The position numbers and the translations under genes were made by a program. From the NCBI GenBank assembly GCA_035508435.1, contig DATJNA010000209.1, forward strand, positions 1 to 64,000: a DNA stretch of 64,000 nt, given 5' to 3'. The notes beneath the pieces are model-generated. The model did no database searches and was not told where the DNA came from. It saw only the letters and a program-made list of their open reading frames with translations. Below are positions 62,766 through 64,000 of this stretch, one piece after another. The DNA is from JASHVB01 sp035508435. GTDB lineage: Bacteria; Pseudomonadota; Alphaproteobacteria; Acetobacterales; Acetobacteraceae. Numbering within the stretch: position 1 is the first letter of the stretch; the number at the start of each line of letters is the position of its first letter.

Positions 62766-64000
62766 TGTCTGGAGCCCGGCGCGCCCGCAGGCGAACCAGG
62801 ATTCGAAGACTGCGGCACGTTGGCCTGGAGAAACTTCCCGGCATTGGGACCGCTTGGCGGCTTATTGATATACACGTAGGGAACGACCGAGGTGCCAATG
62901 AACAACGGGTACTGATCGGGGTTGTAATCGACGAGATCGATGCGGACCGGCAGCCGTTGAACCACCTTCACGAAATTCCCAGTGGCATTCTCCGGCGGCA
63001 GCAGCGCGAGGGTCGATCCGGTCCCTTCGGTAAAGCCGGAAATCCGGCCTTTGAACACGTGATGGTCACCATACATGTCGACATGCAGATCGACAGGCTG
63101 TCCGATGCGTAGGTCGCGCAACTGCGTCTCCTTGAAATTGGCATCGACCCAGATTTCCTTGAGAGAGCGGACCGCCATCAGGTTCTGGCCGACCTGAACA
63201 TAGTCGCCCGGATTGACGTTGCGCCGCGTCACGACGCCGTCGATCTCCGCGATGATGTCACAGTAACGCAGATTCAGTTGGGCCTGTGCGAGATCGCGTC
63301 TGGCGGCTTCTAGTTTTGCTTCTGCCTGCTTGACCGCTGGTGCATTGGCCGCGTACTCGTCGAAGGTCTTGTCAACGTCGCCAAGCTTATAGAATTGATC
63401 GAGCATCGCTTTCGGCCCCTGGTCGAATGAGTGCACGATGCCGAGTTGGGCAGCACTATGAATCAGCTCCGCCTGTGCCTCGAGCACGGACGAAAAGGTC
63501 TCGTCGAGATCGGGCGGCACCTGGCCAAGATCGCCGCCGCCGTCGGGTTGTGCGGACAGCCCCAGCGAGACGCGGATCTGGTAGACATCGGCCAGGCTCT
63601 GGGCGAGCTCCGCGCCAGCCGTCGTCAGCGTCGCCTGCCGCTGGTCGTACTCCGAGCGCGGCACGTCGTCTTTGGACACGAGTTGCTGAGCCCGGTCGAA
63701 TTGCAGCTGTGCCAGCACCAGCGCGGCCTTGCTCTTTGCGATATCGGCGACCCGCGCGTGCAGCAGAGCCACCTGGCTGTCGACACCCTCCACGGCGTGT
63801 TGCAGGTTCCAGCGCTGGCCCATGGCCTCCGCTTCGATCGCGCGCGACGCCGCGATGGCGGTCTGCAGGCTCGCCGTCGCGGTGTCGACCGCTGCCTGCT
63901 TTTCGGCGACCACAACCCGGTACGGCTCCTTGTCCAATGCGGCGAGGAGCTCTCCTTTGCGCACACGGTTGTTGTCATCGACCAGAACGCGGGCGATCTG
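62762..64000 (-). CDS. HlyD/EmrA-family membrane-fusion protein, partial
   Basis: The last 412 residues are visible; the N-terminus with its membrane helix lies beyond base 64000. NNRVRKGELLAALDKEPYRVVV is the first lipoyl-like half. A long helical hairpin (about residues 40-230 of the visible part) is longer than in the copy at 38132. The second lipoyl half is CDIIAEIDGVVTRRNVNPGDYV. PPENATGNFVKVVQRLPVRI and a Pro/Ser-rich tail end it. Its stop overlaps the DHA2 start (ATGA), so it is the adaptor of that pump. Confidence 0.9.
   Translation of the reverse strand, partial: QIARVLVDDNNRVRKGELLAALDKEPYRVVVAEKQAAVDTATASLQTAIAASRAIEAEAMGQRWNLQHAVEGVDSQVALLHARVADIAKSKAALVLAQLQFDRAQQLVSKDDVPRSEYDQRQATLTTAGAELAQSLADVYQIRVSLGLSAQPDGGGDLGQVPPDLDETFSSVLEAQAELIHSAAQLGIVHSFDQGPKAMLDQFYKLGDVDKTFDEYAANAPAVKQAEAKLEAARRDLAQAQLNLRYCDIIAEIDGVVTRRNVNPGDYVQVGQNLMAVRSLKEIWVDANFKETQLRDLRIGQPVDLHVDMYGDHHVFKGRISGFTEGTGSTLALLPPENATGNFVKVVQRLPVRIDLVDYNPDQYPLFIGTSVVPYVYINKPPSGPNAGKFLQANVPQSSNPGSPAGAPGSRQ

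Noticed and set aside
61275..62879. Long open frame on the plus strand (534 codons)
   Set aside because: It is antisense to the DHA2 transporter; Gln/His/Arg-rich, as expected from the complement of membrane-protein codons.

Overview
The window is high-GC bacterial DNA with dense, short-spaced genes and many ATGA start/stop overlaps. Gene content points to an alphaproteobacterium: an RpoH-type sigma factor with its diagnostic box, a FixJ-type regulator beside a PAS kinase, an Mla/MCE transporter with a PqiC-like lipoprotein, and a zwf-HAD-pgl-pgi // tal-gnd-tkt sugar-phosphate cluster. The cluster layout makes Acetobacteraceae or another Rhodospirillales lineage plausible, but that is inference from gene content only. 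No rRNA, tRNA, CRISPR array, phage or intact insertion sequence was recognised.

Region 1 (1-23.7 kb) is an accessory catabolic region. It holds a GMC oxidoreductase (cut by the window edge), a TetR/SDR divergent pair with two clear operators, and a Rossmann-VOC fusion. A tight plus-strand set follows: a divergent ThDP enzyme, a Zn-ribbon/OB-fold protein, an SCP2-type thiolase, an HpcH/HpaI aldolase, an SDR without its catalytic Tyr/Lys, and a TIM-barrel amidohydrolase. Beyond it are an ADP-forming acyl-CoA ligase, an FAD monooxygenase, an N-acyl-D-amino-acid deacylase-like enzyme and an SMP-30 lactonase. A minus-strand run closes the region: amidohydrolase, MFS importer, LLM flavin monooxygenase, HSL-type hydrolase. 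Together they look like uptake, oxidation, hydrolysis, CoA activation and C-C cleavage of an unidentified organic substrate. The substrate cannot be read from sequence. Gene remnants (VapC, NmrA, DUF91 nuclease) and a 92-bp inverted-repeat element suggest insertion and decay.

Region 2 (23.8-42.7 kb) is regulatory and redox. It has a four-gene signalling operon (MEDS sensor, GAF/PAS histidine kinase, stand-alone receiver, FixJ-type regulator), a LysR regulator, a HAD phosphatase overlapping a MOSC-reductase-ferredoxin fusion, a CVNTGC disulfide reductase-like flavoprotein, a SnoaL-like protein, a transketolase, an AraC regulator, an EmrA/EmrB efflux pair with an aldo/keto reductase, and a 3-methyladenine glycosylase. 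Three copies of a roughly 105-bp imperfect palindrome (TCATTGCGAGG...CCTCGCAATGA) lie in intergenic gaps at 13.9, 33.8 and 37.8 kb.

Region 3 (42.7-64 kb) looks more core-like. It contains a small exported protein built of three 25-residue repeats, a four-gene Mla/MCE lipid-transport operon, and the pentose-phosphate/glycolysis genes zwf, HAD, an N-terminally truncated pgl and pgi, converging on tal, gnd and a second tkt. Then come rpoH, a sugar porter, an OprB porin fragment, a sigma-factor fragment with only regions 1.2-2, an AraC paralogue of the 36.5-kb gene, and a second DHA2/HlyD efflux pair that runs off the window end.

The points most worth attention are the ThDP/thiolase/SDR cluster with altered catalytic residues, the truncated sigma factor, the truncated lactonase inside an otherwise complete pathway cluster, the repeat protein with an octamer tandem repeat upstream, and the TetR operator pair.
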